A stretch of 64,000 nt of DNA from contig CM048846.1 of NCBI GenBank assembly GCA_026545225.1, positions 17,720,501-17,784,500 on the forward strand. Reading direction: 5' to 3'. Both the position numbers and the translations under genes were made by a program. The notes under the pieces were generated by a model that did not search any database, was not told the origin of the DNA, and saw only the letters and a program-made list of their open reading frames with translations. Positions 37,536-48,742 of the stretch are shown piece by piece. Position 1 is the first letter of the stretch, and every line of letters begins with the position of its first letter. This DNA comes from Cornus controversa (lineage: Eukaryota; Streptophyta; Magnoliopsida; Cornales; Cornaceae).

Positions 37536-38596
37536 ATGCCAACTCCATGTCTCAGCCGTGATCTCAACCCCCACAATTACTGTAATCAATATATAATATA
37601 AATATACACACACAACTTCACTGTAATTATACAACTCTCCCATGAACACCCTCATCAACATCACCTCTCTAGCTTACTACCATGCAACCAAGGGTATCAC
37701 TAAATTGCCCAGGAAACTCACTGCCATACCCAACAGTCTCAACTACCACAAACCCAACTCCACACCTTCCGTGTCATGCTACACAATAGCTACACCCAAT
37801 CGCCTCACCCCGCCGCTGCTGTCAACCATGGCCGAAACATATCTAGTCGTGAACCTCACCATGAATAACCACCATAAGCACTCCTCTTCCAGCCGCACCA
37901 TTGCGAAGACCCATTTTCAGCCATGATGTTCTCCACCTTCAGCAAGCAACCACACAAACCACCATTCCAAACCAATATTATACACCCAACTATAACTTTT
38001 GCCCCACCCAATTCAACATGCAAGAACATTCTGATATGATGCAAGCAACTACTGTGTACTCGTATTATGCAACAACATACTGGTAGGCATATTAAGAAAC
38101 CCAAAACATAATTTGGGACAATCAAACAAAGGTTAGAATTATGCTATATTTAACTAGATCATACTTTAGGACTATATAAATTTATATAATCATGCATAGA
38201 CCCAATCTCATACTCTAATCTAGCAAAATCTAAAATCTCAATCCAACATATTAACTTCAAAAGTTATAAAACTTTAAATCATATATACATATATATCTAT
38301 ATATATATATAGAAATACAAAGACAAGGTTCAACTTGCCTCAATGAAGATTTTCTTCTCTTCTTCTCTTTCTTTCTCTTCTTCTTCTTCTTCTTCTCTTT
38401 CTTTTTCTTCTTCTCTTCTCTTTTTCTCTCTGTTCAGCCGAGACTATACTTCAGTCTCTCTTTTCTTGCACACCTTATTTTCTTACATTCAAATGTGCAT
38501 CATAAAGTGGTCAAAACAATTTTAGCTTGGTACACATGTCACACATGCACAAGTTTGTCTGCCACTAATTTTAAGCTAAACCTTCACTCACAAGAC

Positions 38597-38629
<33 letters not shown>

Positions 38630-38761
38630 TAAATAAAAATATGCATATATATATATACACATTTCCATAACTACACTTCTATCCTTATAAAAATCTTAGA
38701 ATTCCCTTTGGATCCTTAGAGAATGAAGACAAAAGAAAATTCCTAATTTCAGGGTGTTACA
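35738..38761 (-). mobile_element. Solo LTR of a gypsy-type element in the synthase 3' flank
   Basis: The 3.0-kb segment runs from TGACACGCCCCC to AGGGTGTTACA on the plus strand (TG...CA ends) and is flanked by ATATA on both sides (35733-35737, 38762-38766); because the site is itself TA-rich, that duplication is weak evidence. There is no internal region, primer site or second LTR, so it is a solo LTR left by recombination. It shares the ACTCACCCAGATGGTCC block with the LTR at 12697-17082. Its left end is 34 bp after the synthase stop codon, within what would be the 3' UTR. Open frames inside it, such as 37642-37926, have no domain. Confidence 0.75.
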
Positions 38762-38929
38762 ATATATATATATATATATAAATATGTTGCCCCTTCTTTT
38801 GTCTCTCATATGAATTCAATTGTGCTATGCCTGTTTCTCTCACCATTTGGGATCTGTCAATCTGTAATATGTTGTGCGTGCTGTTGTACATGAAGACCTA
38901 TTACTTATTTTTTTTAAATCTCAGTGGTC

Positions 38930-39265
38930 TCAGCTACTGTTATATGATCTTGTGGCATTTTAGGTGGAATATGGTCTAAAGTTCCCATATAATGGTCTGT
39001 AACTACTTGAAAACATGCTAAACATTAAGCAAAAAAGCGAAGACAAATTTTGATTTCTTAAAACATTCTTACAGTTAAAACATCCAATAATACTCTTGTT
39101 CCTGATAATTGAGAATTTTTACCTGCACAAAAAATAAATCCCAGAATACTTAATTTTTTACACTTTTTCCTGCACCAATATTGATAATAGAGACTATTTG
39201 GATCTTTCCTTGCGAGTTTTTTGCATTTGCCAGGCTGTATTAAGGAAGAACTGAAGCTTCTTTGG
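38930..39265 (+). pseudogene. Decayed diterpene synthase fragment (exons 9-10)
   Basis: The end of intron 8, exon 9, intron 9 and exon 10 of the gene at 30187 are recognisable: TTTTAGGTGGAATATGGTCT, then ACTTGAAAACATGCTAAACA, then GAGACTATTTGGATCTTTCC and GAAGAACTGAAGCTTCTT. Exon 9 has acquired in-frame stops (AATGGTCTGTAACTA in place of GGTGTGGAACGA), so no product is possible. The similarity extends a little upstream to about 38780, meaning the solo LTR may separate it from, or overlap, the 3' flank of the intact gene. Confidence 0.85.
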
Positions 39266-40027
39266 AATATGTAAAATGTCCAAAATGAAAAAAGAGTTTT
39301 TCGAACAACAAGAGAGCTATTTACACTTCTTCTTTTTTTATAGTAAGAGATTTTTTTTTGCACTTCATCTTGAAATGTGCAAAGAGTAATTTTGATTTTT
39401 TTAAAAAAATAATAAATCAAGCATGACAGTCATCCGTTATTTTTTAACAGAAATTCGCTGAAGGGGATATTTGCTCATCGGATATAACTAGTGAGGGGTT
39501 ATATGAGCATACTAAACTGCAGGAATATTTTTTGCACATTTCGTATATAGCAGTGTTTTTTACACTTACATCTTTTTTTTTCCTTTTTCTTTTAATGCTG
39601 TAAGGGTATTTTTGTCATTTTCTAATTCCGGTACCGGCAATTGATGATTTGTCCTTATTTGTAAAATTTGAAAACTATAGGAGTTATTTGAACATCAAGT
39701 GGGGTATTTGCAAATTCTGTATATAGCGAAGAGTTTTCTTTAGCACTTAAGCCTATATATATTTATATATAGTAAATCAAAAATAATATGCATGAATGAA
39801 AGGAAACAAAAAAATATAATATGCATAAACTTAATATTGTAAAATGCTGAATCATCTTAAATGTTCCAATCGGAATATTATATATCAACTGAACCATCTA
39901 CATTTTACTTTGAAAAGAAAACATACATCAGCATGCACATGCCTTGGTCATTGTGAAAAATTTAATAAATTATTTTTTCAATATCAACACATATGAGTAG
40001 TTAAGAAACAAATTTGTGTTTTAAATA
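39266..40027. other. Spacer, no gene recognised
   Basis: AT-rich DNA. Similar phrases recur at about 39545 and 39719 (CGTATATAGC / TGTATATAGCGA), and the segment near 39865-39910 resembles the start of the 732-bp repeat that follows, so part of this is probably an older diverged copy of that unit. Confidence 0.45.
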
Positions 40028-41492
40028 GTAAATACTCTAATTGAAATATTAAATACTAATTGAACCATCAACGTTTTACTTTGAAAATATTTTATTAACA
40101 TACCCTTTATATACTTCTTTAAAAAAGGATTAGAATTTATATATAATACAACATATAAGTAAAAAATATATATAATTCATTACATATATACTACATCACG
40201 TATATAATAAATGATCATATTTATTATTTATATCACATTTTGTTTACTTTTAATTAATATCCTAAGTATGTTTTAATAATCACATGAAAGTTTCTATATA
40301 TATTGACAAATACAAATATAAATTTAGATATAAAAAAATTAATTCAATGAGATGTAAACTCAATGTTTGTTTTGAATGCTTTATTATTTGAATGATATTA
40401 ATATTTTTATTTGATTTTGAGATAGTGAAAATTGTGTTATTGATTTAATTATTAATTAGTTAATATAATTTTTTTTCCAGAACTTAGTTAATGTAATTAA
40501 TAACTTTTGTTGGTTATATTCAAAAGGAGGAAAAAATATTATTGTTATTTAATAATATTTCAAATTTATTTTTATAAATGGTTCAAACTTTAATTATAGT
40601 CAAAAGTGAGTGATGGACCATTGGCAGGAGTGTTTCCTACTTCTTAGGAAGTTGTTCAAGTTTGACTCCTCGTAATACTAATAGCAATATTTTTCTTAAA
40701 AGAGCCACTATTACACGGGCTGGGCTTTGTTCCAGCCCAAAATCAATCCAAAAGTCTAGTAAATACTCTAATTAAAATATTAAATACTAATTGAACCATC
40801 AACGTTTTACTTTAAAAATATTTTATTAACATACCCTTTATATACTTCTTTAAAAAAGGATTAGAATTTATATATAATACAACATATAAGTAAAAAATAT
40901 ATATGATTCATAACATACATACTACATCACGTATATAATAGATGATCATATTTATTATTTATATCACATTTTGTTTACTTTTAATTAATATCCTAAGTAT
41001 GTCTTAATAATCACATGAAAGTTTCTATATATATTGATAGATACAAATATAAACTTAGATATAAAAAAATTAATTCAATGATATGTAAAATCAATGTTTG
41101 TTTTGAATGCTTTATTATTTGAATGATATTAATATTTTTATTTGATTTTGAAATAGTGAAAGTTGTGTTATTGATTTAATTATTAATTAGTTAATATAAT
41201 TTTTTTTTCAGAACTTAGTTAATGTAATTAATAACTTTTGTTCGTTATATTCAAAACGAGGAAAAATATTATTGTTATTTAATAATGTTTCAAATTTATG
41301 TTTATAAATGGTTAAACTTTAATTATGGTCAAAAGTGAGTGGTGGACCATTGGCAGGAGTGTTTCCTAATTCTTAGGAAGTTGTTCAAGTTTGACTCCTC
41401 GTAATACTAATAGCAATATTTTTCTTAAAAGAGCCACTATTACACGGGCTGGGCTGGGCTTGGTCCAGCCCAAAATCAATCCGAAAGTCTAG
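40028..41492. repeat. Tandem duplication of a ~732-bp unit
   Basis: Unit 1 (40028-40759) and unit 2 (40760-41492) both begin TAAATACTCTAATT and end AAAAGTCTAG or GAAAGTCTAG. They agree closely throughout, including TGGACCATTGGCAGGAGTG and TTTGACTCCTCGTAATACTA, with scattered substitutions and small indels. No coding frame is preserved. The high similarity points to a recent tandem duplication. Confidence 0.9.
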
Positions 41493-41639
41493 CTCGAATT
41501 GGGAGTCCGAGGTCAATTCGAACTTTAGAAATTAAAATGGGTTAGGCTCGGGTTCATGATCGGGTCGGACTAGGTTAGGGTTGACAATTTATAATTCGAG
41601 TTGAATCTGAATTGAGCCTTTAATTCGACCAACACGTTG

Positions 41640-41745
41640 GAGTTGCATTGGAGCAAATACAATGGGTCAAACATCACCTACTCAAAATTATTGTAATGGT
41701 GTTGTAACATGAACAGATGGTCAAGCGTATGATGGTGAGGTAACA
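41640..41745 (+). pseudogene. Small diterpene synthase exon 12 scrap
   Basis: GGAGCAAATACAATGGGTCA, then AACATCACCTACTCAAAATT, corresponds to the end of synthase exon 12 (ACAAGGGCGATGTGTCAAGC, then GTCACCTAATCAAAATGG). The following TTGTAATGGTGTTGTAACAT also occurs after the second exon 12 fragment at 42550-42985. It is a duplicated scrap of the pseudogene rather than a separate gene. Confidence 0.6.
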
Positions 41746-42549
41746 ATGTATTTCTTTTTTGGATTAATGTGTAGAAATATCCTAAAATACTTCTGTTTAA
41801 GCAAATCATGTTAAATATATAAATGAACCTTTACTAACACCAACAACTAGAACATCATTTGGGTAATGTTTTGAGTATACATTTTTGCAAGTATATATTG
41901 CTTTGCGTGATCATACATGAATGTTCGATTTACTTCCTCAATTGTATTTCTGAAATTCATAACTTCTAGATGAATTTTAGCATCAATAATTGAAGATATA
42001 TTGTTCAGGCTCCAAATCTACTAATTAAGCATGAATCATTGTGAAATTGATTCCTTAATCTTTCATTATTTTGTTTAACGTTTTTTTTTTCCCTTCACTT
42101 TTTCACTCGAGCCGAACAAAAGGAAGTTTGATTTCTTCCCTTTTGTCTCGATAAATCAATTGGTTTGAAAGTCAAAGATTGATTTATATTTAATTTAAAA
42201 GGATGTATTGGTAGGAGTTGAATACAAGAATTTAATTGCATTTTAAAAAAACGAATTACTTTTAAATAATAATAATAATAATAATTTTTTATAATAATAT
42301 AAGGAAGCATGGAGCCCAAACTGCGTGATGGGTCTCCCATTAAGTTTGGTTATACTTTAACATACAGCGCACATCATGGTTGCTAGATTCAAAGATCTTC
42401 CACTTCTGATCTTATATATAAAATTCCATCATGGTGGCTATAAATTATATTTCTTTGAAAAATGGATGAAAAAAAGTCATATGCGCCTCACCTAACATAT
42501 TAATGTTATATAACATATATACAATAAATTAAAATTACGCCATCTGCAA
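41746..42549. other. Spacer, no gene recognised
   Basis: AT-rich DNA. A piece at about 42335-42420 (TTAAGTTTGGTTATACTTTA, CATCATGGTTGCTAGATTCA) recurs diverged at 43372-43445, and the block GCGCCTCACCTAACATATTA near 42484 recurs near 45775 (GCGCACCTCACCTAACATAT). These show local duplication of non-coding DNA in the pseudogene region. Confidence 0.5.
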
Positions 42550-42985
42550 TGGACCATAGTTGATATTTTCTGCAAGTCTACACCACAACAAATGAGATTG
42601 CAGCTAAGGCATCAATGGAGCAAGGACAATGTGTCAAACATCACCTAATATAAATTGTAGGAGGTTTAAGTAATTTGAAGTTACTTTTTTTATGTATGTT
42701 TAGATTGTAATGGTGTTGTAACATGAACAGATAGTCATGTGCAGTGGCTTACTCTGGTCAAGTGTATTATGAGAGAGTTCAAGTGGGGGGGAGAGACAAG
42801 TCAACACCACTGTTTGATGAGTACATCTCATAACACTTGATGATATGAATGCAGTGGACCTGTTGTTCTCAAAACACTTTATTTTCTTGGATCAGAATTA
42901 TCAGAGGAAGCTATAGAAAGTGAAGAAAAATACTTGATGATATGAATGCAGCGGTTCATGATTAGCTCAATCTTCCCCACACTAT
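42550..42985 (+). pseudogene. Decayed diterpene synthase fragment (exons 12, 13 and end of 14)
   Basis: Exon 12 is seen as TTGATATTTTCTGCAAGTCT, then ATGAGATTGCAGCTAAGGC; exon 13 as CAGTGGCTTACTCTGGTCAA, then GGAGAGACAAGTCAACACCA and CTTGGATCAGAATTATCAGA; the end of exon 14 as TTGATGATATGAATGCAG, then CAATCTTCCCCACACTATCC. Stops, indels and loss of the exon 14 start destroy the frame. The phrase ACTTGATGATATGAATGCAG occurs twice, once dropped into the middle of exon 13, a small internal rearrangement. It probably belonged with the fragment at 38930 to one third synthase copy. Confidence 0.87.
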
Positions 42986-43457
42986 CCAAGCTTATTAGAA
43001 TTAAAAATGAAAAAATAATTAAGACTTCGTTTAGATTGATGAAATTGGTCTAATACGTATTTCAATTTTAATTATCTGGATAACGGTGATATTTGAATCC
43101 GAGATTTTCACTTTAATATCATGTTGAAAATCATACATTCTAAAAATTTACTATCCTCATAATATCAAAAATACTTGTTGAACTAAAATAAAGTCACACG
43201 TGAAAAGAGTGTTAAAAAATTTATATATTTCAGTTACACTTTCTTTTAAGAGTTTATAATATTAGAGTAGATATATGGTGGTTAACACTTCCCTTAATCT
43301 CATAAATCAAAATTCAAACTGTCTGACGGGGTTGAAAGGAATTCTCAAAAATGAATTTTTCCGAGGCTCTTCCATTAAGTTTGGTCATACTCTAGTATAT
43401 ATCACATCATGTTGCTGGATTGAAAGATTTTCAGTTTTGATCTTAAAAAATACGTAA

Positions 43458-43931
43458 GAGCATCAGCACTGGGTTCCGGGTTCGCCAGACACAAGTCTGG
43501 CGAGCCAAACACTACTGTAGCTGAATAAAAGTATAGCTAAAATAGTGGGATCCACTAGAGCTTACTTAAATCTCAATAACTTTCACTACAAATTGAATTT
43601 TTTAATAAAACTAATTCTGTTAGAAAGATAATTTCGAGAGCTTTAATTTGAGTATCATATAAACTATTTTTTGACTTAAAACGAAAAAATTATAAATTTT
43701 TTAAGTTAAAAAAGTATAAAAAAATTTAACATATATATATGTATATGTATAAAATTATAGATTAATTTAATTATGTAAGATTATTTAATTGTGTGGATAG
43801 TGAAAATCTGAAGATCCTAGTGTAAAGTAAAAATTTAAAGATCTTAACATGATGATGTAATTGGCTAAAATACTGAAGTAATTAACTAAAATTCAAATTT
43901 AGAGAATCAAATTTGACAAACCCGGATGCCC
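43458..43931. mobile_element. Tourist/PIF-Harbinger-like MITE
   Basis: The left end GAGCATCAGCACTGGGTTCC and the reversed right end GGGCATCCGGGTTTG are imperfect inverted repeats of the GAGCATC kind typical of Tourist-like elements, and TAA lies on each side (43455-43457 and 43932-43934), the expected 3-bp target. A small internal hairpin (TTCGCCAGAC / GTCTGGCGAG) sits near the left end. The 474 bp are non-coding. Confidence 0.7.
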
Positions 43932-43956
43932 TAATGGTAGCTAGATACTGTTGGTT

Positions 43957-44167
43957 TAATAAATAAATAAAAAATACAAAAGTACGGCCACTAGCTAGCT
44001 AGATAGAGTTAGTTAGACTCTTCTTTGCTTACCATTCCATCACATCAGGAAAGTGATGAGTTAGAATTAATAAATAAATAAAAAGTACGGCCACTAGCTA
44101 GCTTAGATAGAGTTAGACTCTTCTTTGCTTACCATTCCATCACATCAGGAAAGTGATGAGTTAGAAT
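43957..44167. repeat. Tandem duplication of a ~105-bp unit
   Basis: Two adjacent copies (43957-44067 and 44068-44167) share TAATAAATAAATAAAAA, AGTACGGCCACTAGCTAGCT and ACTCTTCTTTGCTTACCATT through GAGTTAGAAT. They differ mainly by short indels. A (TA)n tract follows at about 44185-44218. Confidence 0.9.
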
Positions 44168-44180
44168 CTTCTTGCTTACC

Positions 44181-44221
<41 letters not shown>

Positions 44222-44245
44222 TGAATTGTATTGTTATTTATTGTA

Positions 44246-45363
44246 GGACAAAATATATTCACATCAAATTTGCTCCAACTGCAGGTATATTTATAATTTG
44301 ACAAAATATACATTCATATTTTTTAAAATTTGACATATAATTACCCTCAATGTTAACATTTATTTCTTGACCTCATTTTTTTCTTCAATTAGACAAAACT
44401 ATCCTAACATCTTTTCTAACTTTAAGTCAACACCACCCCCCCCCTCCCCTCACACACATTAGAGGTGCACACGTTTCGATTCAGTTTGATTTCTTCCAAA
44501 AAATTAAAATCAAATTGAACCGTGAATATTATGGAACTAAGTCAAACCGAATCATAAAAAAATATTTGGTTCGATTCGATTTCAGGGTTCTAAAAAAAAT
44601 GATATATATAATATAATATATGTAATATAAATAATATAACATTAAAAAATATATATTAAAATATATTATATATATAAAGTAAACGGTTTGGTTCGGTTTC
44701 GAAGAATCTCAATCTATAACCGAACCGTTACTAAACGGTTCCATAATTTTAGAGCCAAAATTGAACCAAATTGTTGGTTCGATTCGATTTTTTGATTCCA
44801 ACAGTTTTTTGTGCACTCCTACCACACACACACACATATATTGTTGCAATAATAAAAATATATTGCAAATTTTATTAAGTATATTTTTAATATATGTTAT
44901 ATTACATATTTTACTAAAAAATAAATTTAAATTTAAATAAATAAATAAATATACTAAAATTACGTGTATTATAAATTGAAAATGAAAAATTTTAATTTAA
45001 TATATGTTATATTACGTATATTACAAATTTTATTAAAATAAATAAAATTTTAATAAATTTATTTATTTAAATTTAAACTTACTTTTTTAGTAAAATATGT
45101 AATATAACATATATTAAAAATATATTTAATAAAATTTGTAGTGTGTAAGGATATATTTGTTGAATTAAAAAGAAAAATAAAGTCAAGAATGTCATTTAAG
45201 GCAATGGAGGGCAATGGAGGGGTAAAACATACAATACATATAGTGATAGAGTTGAGTGTAATTATATGTCATATTTTAGAAAATGTGAGTATAAATTTTG
45301 TCAAATTATAAATATGTATGTAGTTAAAACAAATCTTAGAAAGTGTTTAAGTGTTTTTTATCC
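44246..45363. mobile_element. MULE-type MITE with long inverted repeats, copy 2
   Basis: It shares arms with the element at 28259-28992 (TTTATAATTTGACAAAATAT on the left; reversed right arm with the same block) and is flanked by the exact 9-bp TTTATTGTA at 44237-44245 and 45364-45372. It is longer (1.12 kb) than copy 1 because of a nested insertion at about 44462-44822. No coding capacity. Confidence 0.88.
44462..44822. mobile_element. Small nested element with AGAGGTGCACA ends
   Basis: This stretch inside the MULE-type MITE starts AGAGGTGCACACG and ends GTGCACTCCTACC, giving short inverted ends (GAGGTGCAC / GTGCACTCC). It holds internal inverted GGTTCGGTT and AACCGAACC type sequence. Exact boundaries and target duplication are not clear. 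It accounts for most of the length difference from the family member at 28259. Confidence 0.5.
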
Positions 45364-46368
45364 TTTATTGTATGATTGGAAAAAATTTAAGTGTTTAAGT
45401 GTTTTTTATCCTTTATTGTATGATTGGAAAATTTTTCAAAAGTGCAAAAAGAAAAAATACCCAAATATGGTTATGCAAGTGAAAGCTGCGTGTAGACTTC
45501 CTTTAATATATTTTTTTTACAGTGAAAGCCATCATGCAAGCCGTCATGTTTGACCTCTAATATTATTTTTGTTAAGAGTGTAATTTACTTCACGCTTATT
45601 AGCCCAAATTATTACAAAGAAAAAATAGAAAAAGTCTCAGAATTTTTGCACATTTGTAAATAACCTTCCTGCACTATCAATTTGGTTAAAAAACACTCTA
45701 TACATCTGTAAAAATCTGCAAATTACCCCTTATAGAGATTATATTCCGTTCGAAAATGGATGAAAAAAGTTATGCGCACCTCACCTAACATATTAATGTT
45801 ATATTTTGATCCATATGTACTCCTTTTTGTAGACTATGTTACTCTTGGACAAAAATATTGGAGAGAGATTTTTTTTTGTGGACTTAAAAATAGAGAATTG
45901 GGTTGAATTATTTTAACAGGATAATCAAATGCTCGTCTACTCTCCTCAGTGGTGTGGGTTCGACCCTCAAAAATTAACATATCCAAGAATAAATGTAAGA
46001 ACTATTTATCAATAAGCTGTTAAATGGGCTGCCAGTTTTTTTATTTATATTTTTATTTATTTTTAACATAGTAGAGTTTAACTTAATTTTGATATTCAAA
46101 ATCATTTTCCTAGCTCAACTATTTCAATTCTATTTCACAAGGGCAGTTTTGTAATTGTATTACTAAAATAAGAGCTAAAGGACGAAAAAGGTGTAATCTC
46201 CACATGTTAGATAGTTGAAAAGTTTACTATAATAAGAAATAGACTTAGTATTGTATCAAGTAAATTGTCCTATTGTACAGAACAAAAATGAAAGAAGAAA
46301 ACAAAGATTTCACAAGATAGTCAACAACCACTGCCGTGGAAAAATTATCCTCCGGACAAAGTCAGTCT
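45364..46368. other. Spacer, no gene recognised
   Basis: Just after the MITE, a segment of about 50 bp (GTGTTTAAGTGTTTTTTATC, then CTTTATTGTATGATTGG) is repeated, covering the MITE end and its flank and extending to about 45430. The rest is AT-rich. The short plus frame at 45266-45553 starts inside the MITE and is not a gene. Confidence 0.5.
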
Positions 46369-46938
46369 TCTAGGAATCACACAGATTTTATCAAGAATGT
46401 CAAATTTATATTGGACATTTGAGTACCGTATTGAACACTTTTTAAACACGTATCGAATATTTTATAAAAGTGTAGTAATACTTTTTTTAAGATACTTTTC
46501 GAACATTCATTGGACACTTTTTAGACACTTCTTAAACACTCTTCGAAGACATGTCTGACACTTCGTAGTCGTAATGTATATTTAAATATTTCAAATGAAA
46601 ATTATATGATACTAAGTTATGATTAAGATCTAAAAAAATATATATGTTAAAGATTAAATAAGTCTGATTTTTAAATTTATTTTAATCTATTTATCTATTT
46701 TTATTTATAAATTTGTTTGGTTATTAATTATTTGATAATGAATTCAAATATTTATGTAATGTAGTATTTTTTATTGAATATTGAATATATATTAATATAT
46801 TATATATTATTTTACAATCGTACCATTGCCGCGTATGTATTTTATTTTTTAAAATTTTTTTATATTACTCTGTCCGTAACATATTGTGTCGTACCGATAG
46901 TTGGTGTGGGTGCGTGGGGGTGTCGGTGCTTCCTTAGC
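46369..46938. mobile_element. Diverged relative of the 19645-20445 MULE-like element
   Basis: Reversed, its right end reads CTAAGGAAGCACCGACACC, matching the CTAAGAAGCATGGACACGG end of the element inside the TRIM array, and the left end begins TAGGAATCACACAGA, comparable to TAGAAAACACGGACA. GACACTT-type words are frequent in between. No exact target duplication was found. Its right end lies about 130 bp before the start codon at 47072. Confidence 0.5.
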
Positions 46939-47071
46939 CATATTGCACTGTAAGACAGCTTCACCTTTTTTTTATTAATTTCCTCGGTATGTCCAACAAA
47001 TATCAAACATAGCTAGGTAGGTGTAACATAAATACCTCTGCAACATCTCTCTCTCTCTCTCTCTCTCTCTC

Positions 47072-48046
47072 ATGTCTTTCGCTTATAGCAACAATAAATT
47101 ACTCCTCTTGGATCGTAAAACTAAGGGTTGCAAAGCTTCAAATGGTAAGATGATATATAAAACTGCAAAGCATATATAATCTTCAAATTTTCACGTCTTG
47201 TGTTACATGCATGCCGAGAATTCAATTACTACTTCTATGTCAATGTTTTGTTTTTTGTTTTTTTTCATTGTGATCATAAACAGATGGTGGTCCTCATCAG
47301 CGATCAACAACAGGAAGAGTACAGAGTCTTGATTTAGTAAGCTAACCTCCTCCTAATATATATCCATGTTAAAATTATTTTACTACAAAGTAAGGAATTA
47401 TCTAATTAATCAGCATATATATATATATGAATCACATAGCAGAAAAGCCAAGGACAAATTGAAAGAATCAAAGATATGTTCAAGACGGTGAAGCTATCGG
47501 TTTCGTCATATGACACAGCATGGGTAGCTATGGTTCCTTTCAGGGAGTCCCCTAATCACCAGCCTAAGCCATGTTTCCCAGAATGCTTGGACTGGGTTAT
47601 GAAGAATCAGCACCGAGATGGGTCATGGAGTCTTCATTCCAACCATCCACTACTGGTTAAAGACTCCCTTTCTTCAACACTGGCATGTGTACTTGCCCTC
47701 CAAAAATGGCAAGTTGGTGAATTACTAGTCAAAAGAGGTATATATGTTTTTTTTTTTCATGCAATATTTTAGACTTTATTTTCCTATTTCTTGTCCTACT
47801 AATAAATAAATCAATTTCATTCTTTCACACAATCTGTTTATATATATATATATATATATATATAGGGCTGGACTATATTGGATCAAATAGTTGGGCTGCG
47901 CATGACAAGGATCAATATTCTCCTATTGGGTTTGAAATAGTATTCCCGGGCATGATCGACTACGCCAAAGAATTGGGTTTGAATCTTCCTTTGAACCCGA
48001 TTTCAATGGATATGATGCTTCGCAAGCGAGATTTGGAAGTTGGAAG
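47072..48046 (+). CDS. Second diterpene synthase (TPS-e), first four exons
   Basis: Four exons are visible: 47072-47144, 47284-47336, 47443-47737 and 47866-48046, that is 73, 53, 295 and 181 nt, identical in length and phase to the first four exons of the gene at 30187. The protein starts [18 protein letters not shown] (the other gene: [18 protein letters not shown]) and keeps [20 protein letters not shown] and KRDLEVGR. No frameshift or stop occurs. Within intron 4, 181 bp past the donor, a Ty1/copia LTR begins at 48227 and retrotransposon sequence runs to the window end, so exons 5-14 would lie beyond 64000 if they exist. It may be an intact gene with a giant intron or a gene killed by the insertion; the window cannot tell. 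A (CT)n tract of about 22 bp lies just before the ATG. Confidence 0.88.
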
Positions 48047-48226
48047 GTCTGTTTTTCAAGAAATTATTATTTAATTCTGAACATAAGACACTTGCTAGTC
48101 CGACCCATGTTCAATTTTTTTAATTTGTAATATCATATATATTGAACTCTTATGAGTCTACATGCATTTTTTAATTAGTGAGTTAGATTTACCATCAATT
48201 AATTTTTCATGTTTTTCATTCATTTA

Positions 48227-48440
48227 TGTTAGAAACAAGATGAAAAGAGAGAAAACATCTCTGAATTATATTAATGAATGATATATCAAATAATATACAG
48301 TAAGAACGTATATATAGGATAAGGAAAAGAGGTAGGTGAGTGGAGAGCAAATTATCCTATACATGGTAAGTCCCCAATTATAGGAATTCTAATTGGATGT
48401 GGAAAATGACAAGTATAAATTATACTAATATATATTAACA
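48227..48440 (-). repeat. 3' LTR of the intron-4 copia element
   Basis: The 214-bp LTR has TGTTA...TAACA ends and directly abuts the polypurine tract. The base pairs left of it (ATTTA, 48222-48226) would be one half of its target duplication; the partner lies outside the window. It is short, as is usual for several copia lineages. Confidence 0.82.
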
Positions 48441-48742
48441 CTCCCCCTCAAACTCAAGGTGGGTTATACGACGCCATCTAGAATTTGAAAACAAGCTCTC
48501 GAAAGCGCTCTGGTGGAAGAGATTTGGTAAAAATATCTGCTATCTGATTATGTTATGTGACTGACCGTAACTGTAAATTATTCTAAAGTAGATGATGATG
48601 AATAAAATGACAATCTTTCTCAATGTATTTGGTCCGCTCATGAAAAAATTATTGTGTGCAATCTGAATAGAACTCTTATTATCACAATAGATAGCAGTAG
48701 TAGTGATGAAGAAACACCTATATCCTGAAGAATCCATCGTAA

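Noticed and set aside
37642-37926. 94-codon open frame with a gene-like composition
   Set aside because: It lies wholly inside the solo LTR at 35738-38761 and shows no domain; the frame is probably by chance.
48047-48226. Exon 5 of the second diterpene synthase before the copia LTR
   Set aside because: No match to exon 5 of the gene at 30187 was found in these 180 bases; this is normal intron sequence.
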